From: Paenibacillus sp. FSL K6-3182
Lineage (GTDB): Bacteria > Bacillota > Bacilli > Paenibacillales > Paenibacillaceae
DNA: 64,000 bases
NCBI RefSeq assembly: GCF_037976325.1
Contig: NZ_CP150265.1
Span: 6,737,001 to 6,801,000 of the forward strand
Direction: 5' to 3'
This document shows positions 47,560 through 57,088 of this stretch, piece by piece. The notes beneath the pieces are model-generated. The model worked only from the letters and a program-made list of their open reading frames with translations, was not told the origin of the DNA and made no database searches. Positions within the stretch are counted from its first letter, which is position 1. The number at the start of each line of letters is the position of its first letter. The translations under genes and the position numbers were made by a program.

Positions 47560-49200
47560 CTAGTGCATAGGTTTGTTTTGGTCATATGCTTTTTGCATGA
47601 TTTCAATAAAACGATCAACCTGCATATTCTCCAGTCCGCTCACATAGGTATCCCAATCCCTATCCAAATCCAAGTTCCCGGTAATAAATTGAAGCATGCT
47701 TTGATCAATGTAATTCATCAAATTTGTGCTCAGCATCCCCACTTCATCCGCTTGTGCCGAATCAAGCCAAATGTTCCACACCGGAAACATTTCGTCAGGC
47801 TCATGTCCCTCATACAGCAGAGTCGCTTCAATAAGCCTTCGCTCATAGCCGTCGGGCGCGTATATGTCTTTGCTTGCGACCCAGCTGTCTCGATAATCTC
47901 TTGGCATATAGAAATGCGCCATCCCGCTCCAGCCGGTGTTCTTTTGCTCAGTGCTTTCGATGGGGATCAGCGTTGCAAATTTGGGCTCCAGCCCTTCACC
48001 AAGCGCAGCCTCACCAGCTGTCGGCTTTCGCCAGCCTACGCCTTCAAGACCCGATTGCGCTAGCGTTTGTCCTTCCGGCGTGTACATGTAGTCAACCATT
48101 CGAATTAAGGCAATTTGCGCTTCCTTGCTCGCCTTATTCGTAATGACAAATTTAGCTCCCGGTGATATGCCGCCGCTGGCAAAGGTAGCATAGGAAGCAT
48201 ACGGCCCCGCAAGCGGCGGCAGCGGTGCATAATCCTTCGTTCGCTCACTCACGAAGATAGCAGGATGCATGGCTGCAGCTGCGCCGAGAATATCAGCATT
48301 TGCATTGTCTCCAGCTTTTTTTAGCGCCTCGGCATTTTGAATAAAGGCTCCCGGATCAATTAAGCCCTCATCATAAAGTGACTTAATATAAGCAATCCCT
48401 TCCTTCCATTGCGGCTTATTGGCCGCTGTATCCACCTTCCCATTATTCATATACAAATAATTGCGGTCGTCATCATAAATGAAGCCATTCATCAAATAAG
48501 GAACAATATGAACGCCAAAATCTTCCGTCGAGCCGCTCAGCGGAACTTCATCCAATAAACCATTTCCGTTCGGGTCGTTTTGCTTGAACGCTCTCAGCAT
48601 CTCTTTAAATTCGGCTGTCGTTTTTGGCATATCAAGCCCTAATCGCTGAAGCCACTTCGTGTTTACCCACATTTTGTTTGGATAGGAGCAGTGGAAGCAT
48701 TCACTATAAGCAACAAGCCCATAAATATTGCCATCAGGAGCTGTATTCAAAGCTTTAAGCTTCGGATCTTTCTCCATCGCGGCTTTAATGTTCGGCGCAT
48801 ATTGCTCTATAAGCTCATTTAACGGCAGAAACACGCTTTGCTTGCCATACTTCAACAAGTCGGATTGTGTGAACTGGTCAATGTAGGCCGTTAAAATATA
48901 AGCATCAGGAAAATCGCCGCTTGCAAGTGAAATTTGCCGTTTCTCCTTCGCGCCGTCCATCGAAATAATGTCCCAATTAAATTTGACATTAAATTTATGT
49001 TCAAGCAGCCTCGTAAAATCATTTGTTTTCAAATCGATGCTGGTATCCTGCTGAGCGAAAACATTAATCTCGACCGGCTTGTCTAAGGAAGTAAGCGGTG
49101 CAGCATCCGTATGAGCTGGCTCATTGCTTTGCGAGCACGCGGCAAGCAGTAAAACTACAAGAAGTATAAGCGCAGATAGGCCTGCGATTCTTTTCTTCAT
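47560..49200 (-). CDS. Carbohydrate ABC transporter substrate-binding lipoprotein (paralog 2)
   Basis: 546 residues, lipobox LLLAAC. Strongly similar along its length to the lipoprotein at 43647-45320, including the CFHCSYPNKMW motif and YIKSLYDEGLIDPGAF. It has no permease of its own: a terminator closes it downstream and the membrane AraC gene is 37 bp upstream. The two lipoproteins probably share the permease pair at 45428-47311 and may differ in ligand. AAGGAGAGGG precedes the ATG. Confidence 0.93.
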   Translation of the reverse strand: MKKRIAGLSALILLVVLLLAACSQSNEPAHTDAAPLTSLDKPVEINVFAQQDTSIDLKTNDFTRLLEHKFNVKFNWDIISMDGAKEKRQISLASGDFPDAYILTAYIDQFTQSDLLKYGKQSVFLPLNELIEQYAPNIKAAMEKDPKLKALNTAPDGNIYGLVAYSECFHCSYPNKMWVNTKWLQRLGLDMPKTTAEFKEMLRAFKQNDPNGNGLLDEVPLSGSTEDFGVHIVPYLMNGFIYDDDRNYLYMNNGKVDTAANKPQWKEGIAYIKSLYDEGLIDPGAFIQNAEALKKAGDNANADILGAAAAMHPAIFVSERTKDYAPLPPLAGPYASYATFASGGISPGAKFVITNKASKEAQIALIRMVDYMYTPEGQTLAQSGLEGVGWRKPTAGEAALGEGLEPKFATLIPIESTEQKNTGWSGMAHFYMPRDYRDSWVASKDIYAPDGYERRLIEATLLYEGHEPDEMFPVWNIWLDSAQADEVGMLSTNLMNYIDQSMLQFITGNLDLDRDWDTYVSGLENMQVDRFIEIMQKAYDQNKPMH

Positions 49201-49236
49201 TCAAACCCTCTCCTTATCGGTAACTGCGCTGAACGC

Positions 49237-51537
49237 TTACACTTCGATCGATTGTCGATATGAGCTTGGCGCAACGCCCATGACTCGCTTAAAGGCTCTT
49301 CGGAACGAATGAGAGCTGTTGTACCCGACGCGAGCAGCGATTTCATCAACAGTATAAGCGTTCGTCCGTAATAAGGAGGAAGCCTGCTCTATACGAATCA
49401 TCTCCAAATAGTCAGAGACATTTATATCCGTAACCTCTTTGAACAATTGTGAAATGTATTTCTCCGGCCGCTCCACCCGCTCTGCAATGCGGTATAAGGT
49501 CATCTCAGAGTCGCCATAAGCCTCAGCAATAAACTGCTTAATTTCCTCGACGGTTTGAATATGAACATGATTTTTTTTACTGTTGATGACGCTGCATAAT
49601 GCTTCTACAATACCGATGATCTCCTCCTGAATAGCCGCCATTGGATTAGAAGCTTGAATGCCGATGATTTGATTTTTCAACGCATGCAGCATATCGGATT
49701 CCATGAACGTTTTCTGGTCCAGCAGCTTAAGCAGCGTACCCTTCAGTTCGCCGATCAGCTGCTGCTTCATCTCGATAGATAGCTGCTTATTCTCCATATT
49801 AATATTCATAACCGAATGAACCATCCGCTTTGCCTCATCCGAATCTCCCGCACGAATGGTGCTAATCAAGCGCTGCTCAATGTCCATTGGATAATAATAT
49901 GTCGCTGTTTCAAGCCTGGAGTCCGTAAACCATACGAAGCTCTTTTTGCTGTTAAACTCGGCATACTCGATCGTTTGTTTCGCTTGCTCATAGGAGTGGC
50001 TAACGTCAAGAATAGTCGTGAACGCATCTCCGAATGCTGCAGTGACCGAAATCTTATACTCCCTATAAGCGATATCGGACAGCTTCTCAAGAATATGACT
50101 CATTCGCAGCTTAGCTGCTTCGACTCCATACTCCCCTTCCATGGTCGTTATAATCGTCACAATTCGATCCGAGCCAAGATCCGTCATATGCAGCTGGCTG
50201 TCCAGATCGATTAACGCCTTTTTCAAAATGAGTCTTGCTGCATACAGCTCGTTCAGTATTTCTACGTTGTCCATGCCGGAGTATCCATTTATCTGCAAAA
50301 TACCGACATAACCCTCATTCGTATCAAACCTCGTATCCGCCTGTACAGCCGCTGCCGTAATTTCCTCAGTAGTGTGAAATTCCCCAGCAATTAACCGTTT
50401 CAAGAAACCATCTCTAACTAAAGGAAGCTGCCGTTTTAATTCCGTCTCCAGGTGGCGATTGCTCGTAATGATGCTCGATATGTTGCCTTGCAAAAAATCA
50501 TATTCGTTTCGGCCCGTGATGCCATCCTTGCCGAACTGCTCCTTCATAACCGTAAGCAGCCTATTCATTGGTGCGCTGTTTCGGTAGGACAGGAGCAGAC
50601 CAGCCAGCAGGCCGAGAAGTAAAGCGATGCCTGTCACCAGCCAAGTAATATGTTTAATTTGATTTGCGTTTTCCATCAGCACCTGCTTTGGAATTCCCGC
50701 TCGATAGGTCCAACCATTTTTTTCGGAATGGATCGTAATGACGAGATCGTTATTATAAAATTGACTAACTTTGTCTTGGATGAGGCGTGAATCCGAAGAC
50801 AGCAGCTTGGCATTTTCCTCGCTAATTCCGCGCAGTCCAACTGTATTCCCTTGCGCATCGCTAATATGAGCCCAGCCGCCGTAACGATCCTCTACTCCCG
50901 CGAGCAGGCTAGATATGTTTTCTTCATCAATCATGACGACCACAGTGGCAGGCGATGAGCCGCTAAAGCTGTCCAAAGGGAGCGACTGCATATACGTAAC
51001 GACGGAGGATTGTTTGGCATTGCTAGTAAAGGAGCGAAGAGGCATAATTTCACTTCGGTGAGTTTTATCCAGTACTGTTTCCTTCCATTCCGCGAGCGTA
51101 AGATCGTTATAATGAAAGTTCTGATAATAATGTTCGGGACGGAAATAGGCGGAGCCCTGTGTAAAGATCACATCATAGTTATTTAAGTAGATAAAATAGT
51201 TTTGCAAAAAATCATTTGTCTGGCTAAACGGCGTTACCTGTCTCACCATGCTCCAAATGCCATAGACGTTGACGATGTCGCCTTTTTTCTGCTCATTCAT
51301 TAATTTATTTAAATCAGGATTCAAAGCGAGCTGCCTTGTGAAGCCCTCAACCTCAACCATCCTTCTCTCCAAAATATCCTGGCTCCGCTGCAGCAATGTG
51401 ACGCTATTCTCAATGGAAATGGATTGTGTCACCGAGATTGAAGTACGATAGGAAACGTAGCCCGCTATGCTTGGAATGACCAAAATAATAAGATATGAAA
51501 TGAGAAATTTCCGAAAAATGGTTGAGTACTTTGGCAC
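49237..51537 (-). CDS. Membrane-anchored AraC-family regulator
   Basis: About 766 residues. TM1 at about 12-32, a ~260-residue extracytoplasmic sensor part, TM2 at about 296-316, a cytoplasmic linker with a degenerate GGDEF-like region, and two AraC helix-turn-helix motifs in the last ~95 residues (ITLYRIAERVERPEKYISQLF-like and VDEIAARVGYNSSHSFRRAFKR). Such one-component regulators sense a ligand or binding protein outside the cell and switch on the neighbouring transporter. AAGGAGG lies 10 bases before the GTG at 51537 and 4 before a TTG at 51543, so the GTG is preferred. Directly upstream of lipoprotein paralog 2. Confidence 0.9.
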   Translation of the reverse strand: MPKYSTIFRKFLISYLIILVIPSIAGYVSYRTSISVTQSISIENSVTLLQRSQDILERRMVEVEGFTRQLALNPDLNKLMNEQKKGDIVNVYGIWSMVRQVTPFSQTNDFLQNYFIYLNNYDVIFTQGSAYFRPEHYYQNFHYNDLTLAEWKETVLDKTHRSEIMPLRSFTSNAKQSSVVTYMQSLPLDSFSGSSPATVVVMIDEENISSLLAGVEDRYGGWAHISDAQGNTVGLRGISEENAKLLSSDSRLIQDKVSQFYNNDLVITIHSEKNGWTYRAGIPKQVLMENANQIKHITWLVTGIALLLGLLAGLLLSYRNSAPMNRLLTVMKEQFGKDGITGRNEYDFLQGNISSIITSNRHLETELKRQLPLVRDGFLKRLIAGEFHTTEEITAAAVQADTRFDTNEGYVGILQINGYSGMDNVEILNELYAARLILKKALIDLDSQLHMTDLGSDRIVTIITTMEGEYGVEAAKLRMSHILEKLSDIAYREYKISVTAAFGDAFTTILDVSHSYEQAKQTIEYAEFNSKKSFVWFTDSRLETATYYYPMDIEQRLISTIRAGDSDEAKRMVHSVMNINMENKQLSIEMKQQLIGELKGTLLKLLDQKTFMESDMLHALKNQIIGIQASNPMAAIQEEIIGIVEALCSVINSKKNHVHIQTVEEIKQFIAEAYGDSEMTLYRIAERVERPEKYISQLFKEVTDINVSDYLEMIRIEQASSLLRTNAYTVDEIAARVGYNSSHSFRRAFKRVMGVAPSSYRQSIEV

Positions 51538-51558
51538 GGTCAACCCACCTCCTTTGAT

Positions 51559-51572
51559 TGTTAGCGCTTACA
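51559..51572. promoter_or_regulatory. cre site in front of the membrane AraC gene
   Basis: On the minus strand TGTAAGCGCTAACA matches the CcpA consensus TGWAARCGYTWNCW at every position. It lies 20-35 bases before the start codon and directly after a possible -10 TATGTT, so catabolite repression of the AraC-lipoprotein unit is likely. Confidence 0.75.
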
Positions 51573-51704
51573 TAACATAGGCAGTACAGAAGCCTGGAAG
51601 CAACGAAAGAGCTTCGCTCATTTATAATAACTTACTGACGCGAAAAGACAACTACTATTAAAAACAAGTAGTTGTCTTATTCATTAACTAGGCACACATT
51701 CCGT

Positions 51705-54026
51705 TTAAGCTTCTTGCTGTACTTGAGCTTTCAAGTCTTTATCGAATCGATAGACGCGGCCGGGAATCAGAGTAATTTGCACTTCCTGCTCACCGAATCT
51801 TACGACCGTTTCCCCTATAGAGAAAGCTTGAATCGTTGCTTCAGTCAGCACGCCATTTTCCCACGACACGTCAACCTCTACATTTCCTTTGGCACGCAGT
51901 CCTTTGTATGACCCTTTGTTCCAGACAGCGGGAAGCGCTGGAAGCAGGTGAATTTCGCCCGGCTGGCTTTGAAGGAGCAGATCCGCTACCGCTGCGGTTC
52001 CGCCATAATTGCCGTCGATGACAAAAATATTCGTCTCCGCTCCGGCTACACCCGCCTTGGAATAGGTCAGCATATTATCGAAGCACAGCTCTCCAATTAA
52101 ATGAGTGATATGCTTTAGCGCACGATCACCTTCGTACAATCTGGAGAAGCCGGTGGAGAACAGTACCGCTGTAAATTCAATATCCTCCAGCTCATCGGTC
52201 TGCATTCGGCCAATCAACGTTTGCTTAGCGGCAGCACTCAGCTCCGGCGTCTTCCGCGGTGTAATTTGATTGCTCGGGTATAAGCCAAATAGATGAGCAA
52301 GGTGGCGATGCTCCGGCTGCGCCTCCTCATAATCCTCGAGCCACTCCTGCAGCTGTCCTTTTTTTCCGATCATGAGAGGCGGCATCAGCAATAATGCTTG
52401 CTCCAGCTTCTCTTGGAACTCAGAATCCATTTGCAGCAGCTTCGCCGACTCTAGGCAAAAAGTGAACAAATCCCATATCAGCTGCTGGTCCATCGTTGAG
52501 CCCATCGACAGCTGCTGAGCTTCATCCTTGCTGCCGCTCGGATAAAAGCTGTTCTCAGGCGAATTGGACGGTCCGGTTACGAGCCAGCCATAAGTAGGGT
52601 GCACAGTCATATAATCGAGGAAAAAGACCGCCGATTCCTTCATAACGGGATACGCCTGCTTCATTAGGAAATCGCGGTCAAGCCCATACTCATAATGCTC
52701 CTTCAAATGCATCGCAATCCATAATCCGCCTGTTACATTCAGTCCCCAGCCCGTCTCCCAGCCCGGTGCCGAGAAGCCCCAAGCATTCGAGAACACATGC
52801 GCCACCCAGCCCTCGCTTCCGTAGAAATCCTGAGCCGCTTGCCTGCCTGCGACAGATAAACGTTCAATATAGTTCATCAATGGTACATGGCATTCCGCCA
52901 AATTGCTTATTTCCGTCGGGTAATAGTTCATTTCCGTGTTGATATCCAAGTGGTAGTCGCAGCTCCAAGCCATGCGATTCGCTTCGCCATCGTTCCACAC
53001 GCCTTGCAAATGCAGCGGCAGCGGCGAATCCTCGCGCGAACCTGCAATCGTTAGATAACGGCCGTATTGGAAAAATAAAGCGACTAAATCCGGATCATCA
53101 TAATGCCCGTTCCGAAGCTGCTTCATCCGCTCGTCTGTTGGCAGCTTCGCACTCGCCGTATCGCCTAAATCAAGGGTAACACGAGCGTACAAATCGCGAT
53201 AATCTACAATATGATCCGCTCTTAGTCGCTCATAACCTTTGGCAATAGCATCGTTAATTTGCGCATGGCATTCCGAAGCCCAATTCTCATCCGTCCTGCC
53301 ATAATCCGTATTCACCGCGAAATATATAAACGCCTCATCCGCTTGCGATACCTTGATTTCATTACCACTAGCTTCGATAATGCCGCCTACGGCAACGACC
53401 TTCACCTTGCCCTCGCAAAACACACCACATTTTCCGTTGCTGTGCACATCTTCCGTCGCTTGGCCGCGGAACCCAATTGTATCGTTATCCGCAGCTGTCG
53501 TTGCAAAATCTCCGGTTCTACCTTGAATGCTCAGCGAGAAGGATATTGCCCCTTTTAGCTCACTCTTTATGCGCGATACAACAATGCCATCGGCATGCGT
53601 TGCGAACGTCTCACGTGTTATTTTGCCGCCAGAGCTTGTATAGGAAGTTTGTACGATTGCCTTTTCCAAGCTTAACTCACGAACCAGATCTTCCCCTTGC
53701 TGCTCGAAGCACAGATTGATATCGCACACAGAAAGGTTTGTGCCAAAGTTTTGCTTCTTCGGCTGCAGCCCTTGCTTAGCAAGCCGGTCTCCCTCGCTAT
53801 AATTGCCCTTGAAAAACTGCTCTCTCATCTGCTCCAGATTGGCTTTCGGGTTTCCGTTTCCTTGAATGCGCTCCACCTGACCCGACCAGTAAGTAATTTC
53901 TGTCATGCTCCACGTTTCGCTTTCTATTCCACCGTGAATGACCGCGCCTATTCTTCCATTCCCTATCGGCAGTCCTTGCTTCCAATCGACTGCTGGCCCT
54001 GAATACCAAAGCTTTGAATGATTCAT
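51705..54026 (-). CDS. GH95 alpha-L-fucosidase-like (or alpha-L-galactosidase) enzyme
   Basis: 773 residues, no signal peptide, so cytoplasmic. The N-terminal GH95 domain starts LWYSGPAVDWKQGLPIGNGRIGAVIHGG. The (alpha/alpha)6 barrel has DYHLDINTEMNYYPTEISNLAECHVPL, containing the catalytic Asn pair, and LVTGPSNSPENSF with the putative acid Glu. The end resembles the family's C-terminal sandwich. GH95 enzymes release alpha-1,2-linked fucose or L-galactose, as found on xyloglucan. GGATGGGG precedes the ATG. Sits with a dehydratase and an SDR that could process the released sugar. Confidence 0.92.
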   Translation of the reverse strand: MNHSKLWYSGPAVDWKQGLPIGNGRIGAVIHGGIESETWSMTEITYWSGQVERIQGNGNPKANLEQMREQFFKGNYSEGDRLAKQGLQPKKQNFGTNLSVCDINLCFEQQGEDLVRELSLEKAIVQTSYTSSGGKITRETFATHADGIVVSRIKSELKGAISFSLSIQGRTGDFATTAADNDTIGFRGQATEDVHSNGKCGVFCEGKVKVVAVGGIIEASGNEIKVSQADEAFIYFAVNTDYGRTDENWASECHAQINDAIAKGYERLRADHIVDYRDLYARVTLDLGDTASAKLPTDERMKQLRNGHYDDPDLVALFFQYGRYLTIAGSREDSPLPLHLQGVWNDGEANRMAWSCDYHLDINTEMNYYPTEISNLAECHVPLMNYIERLSVAGRQAAQDFYGSEGWVAHVFSNAWGFSAPGWETGWGLNVTGGLWIAMHLKEHYEYGLDRDFLMKQAYPVMKESAVFFLDYMTVHPTYGWLVTGPSNSPENSFYPSGSKDEAQQLSMGSTMDQQLIWDLFTFCLESAKLLQMDSEFQEKLEQALLLMPPLMIGKKGQLQEWLEDYEEAQPEHRHLAHLFGLYPSNQITPRKTPELSAAAKQTLIGRMQTDELEDIEFTAVLFSTGFSRLYEGDRALKHITHLIGELCFDNMLTYSKAGVAGAETNIFVIDGNYGGTAAVADLLLQSQPGEIHLLPALPAVWNKGSYKGLRAKGNVEVDVSWENGVLTEATIQAFSIGETVVRFGEQEVQITLIPGRVYRFDKDLKAQVQQEA

Positions 54027-54088
54027 GCAGTCCCCATCCTTTAGTTATAAGATTCGTGTAACAAATGATTTGTCAATTTCCCTGCTAT

Positions 54089-55189
54089 CTATCGAATACG
54101 GAATTCATTAAAATATTTAGGAATGATTTCAGTGGAAGCGCCCGGCAGCTCCGGCAGCACATATTGTCCATTCTTGACGGTTGCCGGTTCAACAAAGATC
54201 GTTCTGATCCAAGGGATATACTCAAGCATCATTGCCCCCGGCGTAGCCGCCACCAAATGCTGGTGAATTTGTCCCATATCGCCGACATGCGGGCATATTG
54301 GTATGTCGTACGAAGCGGCCAGCCCCGCGACCTGCAGCCACTCCGTAATACCCGCTACCCGCGTAACATCAACCTGACAATATTCGATAGCGCCTTGATG
54401 AATATAATCACGGAACGCATATTTCGAGTACACATGCTCACCGAGTGCAATCGGAACATTTAGTGCATCAGCCAGCTTCTTGTGACCTAAAATATCATCA
54501 GGATTAAGCGGCTCCTCCAGCCAAAATAAATCAAATTCCTCCAGCTTCTTGCCCCAAGTCATCGCCGTATTAATATTCCATTGCTGATTGACGTCGATCA
54601 TAAAGATCACCTGATCGCCAATCGCTTTGCGCACCGCCTTCACTCGGTCATAATCTTCATGTGGATCGGACTTGCCAACTTTAATTTTCACCCCTGTAAA
54701 CCCCTGCTCGATAATGTCCGTGACATCCTTCAGCAAACGCTCCTTCGACCAGTTCAACCAGCCGCCGTTCGTGTTATAGGCTTTAATGCCTTTTGATTTA
54801 TGTCCGCCAAGGTACTGCCATAACGGCTTATTGGACGCCTTCGACATAATGTCCCATAACGCAATATCCACAGCAGCAAGCGCCATATGCGTAATGCCTG
54901 CCCGTCCGATCCAGTGCATTTTGCCATACCGCAGCGTTTCCCAAATCTCCTTTACCATAAAAGGGTCCTTGCCGATCAACTCCGGAGCGTAATAACGTTC
55001 AATCGTGTCGACGATCATATCATCGCCATGGGCGCAGGTTCCTGTGTAGCCGTATCCGACGTAACCTTCATCTGTAAAGATCCGAACGCCTGACAGTCCC
55101 CAGTGCGTCGCCACATTAATCGCATCCGTTATTGGCGGGTCGATGGGGACATGAAGAACGAATGTTTCCACTTTTGTGATTTTCATCAT
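54089..55189 (-). CDS. Enolase-superfamily sugar-acid dehydratase (mandelate racemase/MLE group)
   Basis: 366 residues. The capping domain (about 1-130) precedes a barrel with the KxK base (GVKIKVG), metal ligands in MIDVNQQW, FWLEEPLNP and IALGEHVY, and a histidine base region ICPHVGD. These fit an acid-sugar dehydratase such as L-fuconate, L-galactonate or D-galactonate dehydratase. Next to a GH95 fucosidase and an SDR, L-fuconate or L-galactonate is plausible, but the substrate is inferred from context. Only 62 bp upstream of GH95. Confidence 0.9.
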   Translation of the reverse strand: MMKITKVETFVLHVPIDPPITDAINVATHWGLSGVRIFTDEGYVGYGYTGTCAHGDDMIVDTIERYYAPELIGKDPFMVKEIWETLRYGKMHWIGRAGITHMALAAVDIALWDIMSKASNKPLWQYLGGHKSKGIKAYNTNGGWLNWSKERLLKDVTDIIEQGFTGVKIKVGKSDPHEDYDRVKAVRKAIGDQVIFMIDVNQQWNINTAMTWGKKLEEFDLFWLEEPLNPDDILGHKKLADALNVPIALGEHVYSKYAFRDYIHQGAIEYCQVDVTRVAGITEWLQVAGLAASYDIPICPHVGDMGQIHQHLVAATPGAMMLEYIPWIRTIFVEPATVKNGQYVLPELPGASTEIIPKYFNEFRIR

Positions 55190-55209
55190 TTGTACTCCCT
55201 TCCTTTTGT

Positions 55210-55995
55210 TTAATAGCCTAGCGAAGCTCCACCCTCAACCGGAAGAGCTACACCCGTTATGAAAGCCGCTTGCTGGGAAGCCAAATACAGTACCGACTGC
55301 GCGATCTCCTCCGAGGTTGCTGATCGGCCAAGCGGATGCATCGCATTCAGCGCATCCAGCGCTGCTGCTTGATCAGGCTGCTGTCTCAGCCAATCTTCCA
55401 GTAAAGGCGTCATCACACCCGCCGGACACACACAGTTGACTCTTACACCATCCGCTGCAAAATCGAGCGCCAATGACTTCGTCAGCGCAATAACGGCACC
55501 TTTGGAAGCAGCATAAATCGGATTATTCCGCTGCCCGATAAGACCGTTCAGCGAAGCCATATTCACAATCGCGCCTTTGGTCTGCCGCAATAGCGGAATC
55601 GCGTGCTTGATCATCAAATACACGCCCTTCACATTTACCGCAAGAACATGGTCAAATGACTGCTCATCGATTTCCTCAAGCGGCTTTGGCAGTATAACCG
55701 CTGCATTGTTATACAGAACATCGAGCTTGCCGAATGTCTGAACCGTTTCTTTCATAAGCGCTTCAACCGCACTCTCACGCGATACATCCGTCTGCATTGC
55801 CCGCGCACTTCTATATGGAAGCCCTTTCAAGATTCCTTGTTGTTTATTGATTTCATCAGCCACGCGCTGCCCTTCATGCTCATTCCAATCCGCTATTACG
55901 ACTTGTGCGCCCTCTGCCGCGAACAACCGTGCGCTTTCCTCGCCGATACCAGAACCGCCGCCGGTTATAAGCACAACCTTATCTTTAAATCTCAA
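55210..55995 (-). CDS. SDR-family sugar dehydrogenase
   Basis: About 261 residues, classical SDR. MRFKDKVVLITGGGSGIGEESARLF holds the TGxxxGIG cofactor site (split here by family motif), then NNAAVI, the catalytic Ser in NMASLNGLIG, and YAASKGAVIALTKSLA with Tyr and Lys. GGAGG lies 7 bases before a TTG at 55995, which gives the usual SDR start; the ATG at 56001 is only one base past the site. In this locus it may oxidise a free hexose such as L-fucose to its lactone, ahead of the dehydratase (inference). Confidence 0.92.
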   Translation of the reverse strand: MRFKDKVVLITGGGSGIGEESARLFAAEGAQVVIADWNEHEGQRVADEINKQQGILKGLPYRSARAMQTDVSRESAVEALMKETVQTFGKLDVLYNNAAVILPKPLEEIDEQSFDHVLAVNVKGVYLMIKHAIPLLRQTKGAIVNMASLNGLIGQRNNPIYAASKGAVIALTKSLALDFAADGVRVNCVCPAGVMTPLLEDWLRQQPDQAAALDALNAMHPLGRSATSEEIAQSVLYLASQQAAFITGVALPVEGGASLGY

Positions 55996-56149
55996 AGGCA
56001 TTCCTCCATGTACACGCAATCGTTAATGAAGCTAAAGAAAAGATTTATGTTGTTAATTGATCCACATCAGCTATTGCTGTTCATTCCCCAATATTTTTGT
56101 TATTGTATCATCTATACAGGAACGTGTATTTGATCAGACATCCATTAAG

Positions 56150-56178
56150 TTGACAATTCATCCGCTAAATTTTATATG
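56150..56178 (+). promoter_or_regulatory. Promoter of the AraC gene at 56205
   Basis: Perfect -35 TTGACA (56150-56155), 17-bp spacer, -10 TATATG (56173-56178), 27 bases before the start codon. Confidence 0.6.
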
Positions 56179-56204
56179 AATATACCAAAGAAAAGGGTGT
56201 TCGC

Positions 56205-57068
56205 TTGAAGAAGCTGAACGAGATCACGCCTCATGTCGGAGATTCCATGTATTACCTTTACGATGGCAGCTCCAATGAGAAGCTGCGTATTTGCAGCGTT
56301 TATGCCTTTCATTTATTTACTGATGGTCCCGGAGAAATGGAGATTGACGGCAAGAAATACCCTATCAACAATCGAACGCTAATCTTTCTTAGGCCAGAGC
56401 AGCCTCACGCCTTCCATATTTCATCCGACCATCCGCTGTCCTCCTACAATTTGTATTGTGATCTCTGGAATCAGAGTGATCCCGTCTCTGCCAATCGAAC
56501 GTTCATCTACGCCCCGGAGCCGTTCGAGCTGAATACCGTCGCCCCTTCCATGGCATGTGATGAACTCGACAGCCTGCCATGCGTATTTTCCTTGCAGCCT
56601 TATCCAGAGCTGTACGATTCCTTCTTAATGCTCGCTAAGCTGTATAATGATTCGCAATTTTACCGAACAGAGATGATGAACAGCTTGCTCTATGCTTGGA
56701 TTCTGAACTGGTACAATACGATTCATACGCACCAGCCTACCGATTATCGCATCGTCCGCTTGCTCACGCATCTAAATGCTCATCCTGAGAAACGCGAGTC
56801 CGTCGAGACATGGTGGGAATTTTGCGGGCTGAAGCGAACCTACTTTCATGCTTTGTTTCTAAGAGAAACCGGACTCACGCCTAAAGCCTACCATCACAAG
56901 CTGCTCATGAGACGCGCTTCCCATCTCTTGCTCGAAAGCGAGTTGAGCGTTACCGCCATTGCCGAGAAGCTTGGTTATGCCTCTATCCATCCTTTTACTC
57001 GTCATTTCAGCGCCTTCTATGGCACCAGTCCAAAACATTACCGCATGCAGCCTCAGTCAGAGAAATGA
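56205..57068 (+). CDS. AraC-family transcriptional regulator (cupin sensor)
   Basis: 287 residues starting with TTG (AAAGGGTG upstream). The cupin arm includes FHLFTDGPGEMEIDGKKYPI and LIFLRPEQPHAFHIS. The C-terminal ~95 residues hold two helix-turn-helix motifs, with VETWWEFCGLKRTYFHALFLRETG and VTAIAEKLGYASIHPFTRHF. It is divergent from the SDR-dehydratase-GH95 unit and likely its activator. Its 3' end is followed within 25 bp by the second palindrome array. Confidence 0.92.
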   Translation: MKKLNEITPHVGDSMYYLYDGSSNEKLRICSVYAFHLFTDGPGEMEIDGKKYPINNRTLIFLRPEQPHAFHISSDHPLSSYNLYCDLWNQSDPVSANRTFIYAPEPFELNTVAPSMACDELDSLPCVFSLQPYPELYDSFLMLAKLYNDSQFYRTEMMNSLLYAWILNWYNTIHTHQPTDYRIVRLLTHLNAHPEKRESVETWWEFCGLKRTYFHALFLRETGLTPKAYHHKLLMRRASHLLLESELSVTAIAEKLGYASIHPFTRHFSAFYGTSPKHYRMQPQSEK

Positions 57069-57088
57069 CCAGACCAGTAACGAAAAAG

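Noticed and set aside
49225-49240. Possible cre (TGTAAGCGTTCAGC) at the end of the membrane AraC gene
   Set aside because: It misses three of the outer positions including the conserved C, and overlaps the stop codon; not convincing beside the perfect site at 51559.
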